Origin: an uncultured Bacillaceae bacterium
GTDB lineage: Bacteria; Bacillota; Bacilli; Bacillales; Caldibacillaceae
Assembly: GCA_937951955.1 (NCBI GenBank)
Contig: CALGAD010000157.1
Span: 1 to 7,315 of the forward strand
Length of the DNA: 7,315 bases
Reading direction: 5' to 3'
Part shown: piece by piece, positions 6,224 to 7,315 of the stretch
Layout of the letters: the number at the start of each line of letters is the position of its first letter
How positions within the stretch are numbered: position 1 is the stretch's first letter
Program-made: the position numbers and the translations under genes
The notes under the pieces: model-generated
What the model was told of the DNA's origin: nothing
Database searches by the model: none
What the model saw: only the letters and a program-made list of their open reading frames with translations

Positions 6224-7315
6224 TTACCTATACATCCGTGTCGCGGCGACAGCCTTTTTCCAGCCATCATATAGGCGTTCTCTTTCCTCTGCAGGCATTT
6301 GACTTGTAAATGTTCGCTCTACTTGCCATTGCGTGGCAATCTCCTCGACACTATCCCAATAGCCAACTGCCAGTCCCGCTAAATAAGCCGCTCCGAGTGC
6401 TGTCGTTTCTGTGACAACCGGCCGGTCTACGTTAACGCCTAAAATATCGCTTTGGAATTGCATCAAAAAGTCATTGCTTACGGCGCCACCGTCGACGCGT
6501 AAAGATTTTAAATGAATACCAGAATCGGAAATCATCGCATCGAGAACATCCTTTGTTTGATAGGCGATTGATTCTAGTGTTGCCCGGATAAAATGTTCTT
6601 TCGTTGTTCCACGGGTGATACCGAATACCGCCCCCCTGGCCTCGCTGTCCCAATACGGCGTACCGAGACCGACGAAGGCAGGAACGAGATATACCCCTTC
6701 GGTGGAGGCGACTTTCGTTGCATATTCTTCACTTTCCGAGGCCGATTTGATCATCCGCAAGCCATCACGAAGCCATTGAACCGCTGAACCAGCGACAAAA
6801 ATGCTCCCTTCCAGGGCGTAGGTAACTTTACCGTCAAGACCCCAGGCTAACGTTGTTAATAACCCATGGTTCGATTTTACGGCTTTTTCACCCGTATTCA
6901 TCAGTAAAAACGCTCCGGTACCGTATGTGTTTTTCGCTATCCCCGGTTCAAAGGCGGCCTGCCCGAATAAGGCGGCTTGCTGGTCTCCGGCAACTCCAGC
7001 AATGGGTACTTCGTGACCGAAGAAATGGTAATCGACTGTTTTCGCATACACTTCCGAGGAGGGACGAACTTCGGGTAGCATGCTTTTCGGCACACCTAAA
7101 ATGTCCAGCAATTCATCATCCCATTTTTGCTCATAAATATTGTACATTAAGGTTCTTGAAGCGTTGGAATAATCGGTTATGTGTCGTTTGCCTCCGGAAA
7201 GTTTGTAGACGAGCCATGTATCGATTGTTCCGAATAACAATTGACCTTTTTCCGCCTTTTCCCGGGCTCCCTCCACATGATCCAGAATCCATTTCACTTT
7301 CGTTCCGGAAAAATA
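6224..7315 (-). CDS. glpK: Glycerol kinase (partial, N-terminal part outside the window)
   Basis: GlpK converts glycerol and ATP to glycerol 3-phosphate in the cytosol. The visible 363 residues begin at YFSGTKVKWILDHVEG, which aligns with E. coli GlpK residue 136, so about 135 N-terminal residues lie beyond the right edge. The frame is open to the edge; a GTG at 7297 is internal and not the start. FGGY-kinase features present are AGDQQAALFG with the substrate aspartate (fragment residue 111, about 246 in the full protein), GTGAF at the ATP site (132-136), the LVPAFVGLGTPYW block and DGGAVSNDF (275-283). The motif VDYHFFG has its His at fragment residue 97, about 232 in full numbering, matching the histidine that HPr~P phosphorylates to activate GlpK in enterococci. 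The C-terminus is intact and followed by a terminator; dhaK lies 114 bases downstream. Confidence 0.97.
   Translation of the reverse strand, partial: YFSGTKVKWILDHVEGAREKAEKGQLLFGTIDTWLVYKLSGGKRHITDYSNASRTLMYNIYEQKWDDELLDILGVPKSMLPEVRPSSEVYAKTVDYHFFGHEVPIAGVAGDQQAALFGQAAFEPGIAKNTYGTGAFLLMNTGEKAVKSNHGLLTTLAWGLDGKVTYALEGSIFVAGSAVQWLRDGLRMIKSASESEEYATKVASTEGVYLVPAFVGLGTPYWDSEARGAVFGITRGTTKEHFIRATLESIAYQTKDVLDAMISDSGIHLKSLRVDGGAVSNDFLMQFQSDILGVNVDRPVVTETTALGAAYLAGLAVGYWDSVEEIATQWQVERTFTSQMPAEERERLYDGWKKAVAATRMYR

Overview
The window comes from a low-to-mid GC Gram-positive bacterium, most likely a member of the Bacillaceae. The evidence is strong AAAGGAGG-type Shine-Dalgarno sites, frequent GTG and TTG starts, a one-domain DhaM of the Firmicutes type, and a glycerol kinase that carries the histidine phosphorylated by HPr in low-GC Gram-positives. 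I cannot name the species from sequence alone. Every gene I can support lies on the minus strand, so transcription runs from high to low coordinates.

Layout in transcription order. (1) 7315-6224: glycerol kinase glpK, cut by the right edge so that about 135 N-terminal residues are missing, followed by an intrinsic terminator (6167-6203). (2) 6109-4037: dhaK, dhaL and dhaM, the PTS-dependent dihydroxyacetone kinase. An unusual 17-bp bulged hairpin lies between dhaK and dhaL, dhaL and dhaM nearly abut, and a terminator follows dhaM. (3) 3808-209: two ABC half-transporter genes 3 bp apart, with a candidate promoter upstream and a terminator downstream. They form a heterodimeric type IV (ABCB-like) exporter with one consensus and one degenerate ATP site. 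(4) 1-164: no convincing gene.

How the genes work together. GlpK phosphorylates glycerol with ATP. DhaK and DhaL, recharged by DhaM from HPr~P, phosphorylate dihydroxyacetone, which glycerol dehydrogenase can make from glycerol. The cluster therefore covers the kinase steps of both glycerol routes into triose phosphates, and both depend on the PTS phosphoryl state. No glycerol dehydrogenase, glycerol facilitator or DhaS/DhaR-type regulator is visible here. The ABC pair looks like a separate transcription unit with no evident metabolic link.

I see no undescribed system, mobile element, CRISPR array or RNA gene. The most interesting non-coding item is the dhaK-dhaL hairpin. The other points worth a look are several start-codon decisions and the terminator between glpK and dhaK.
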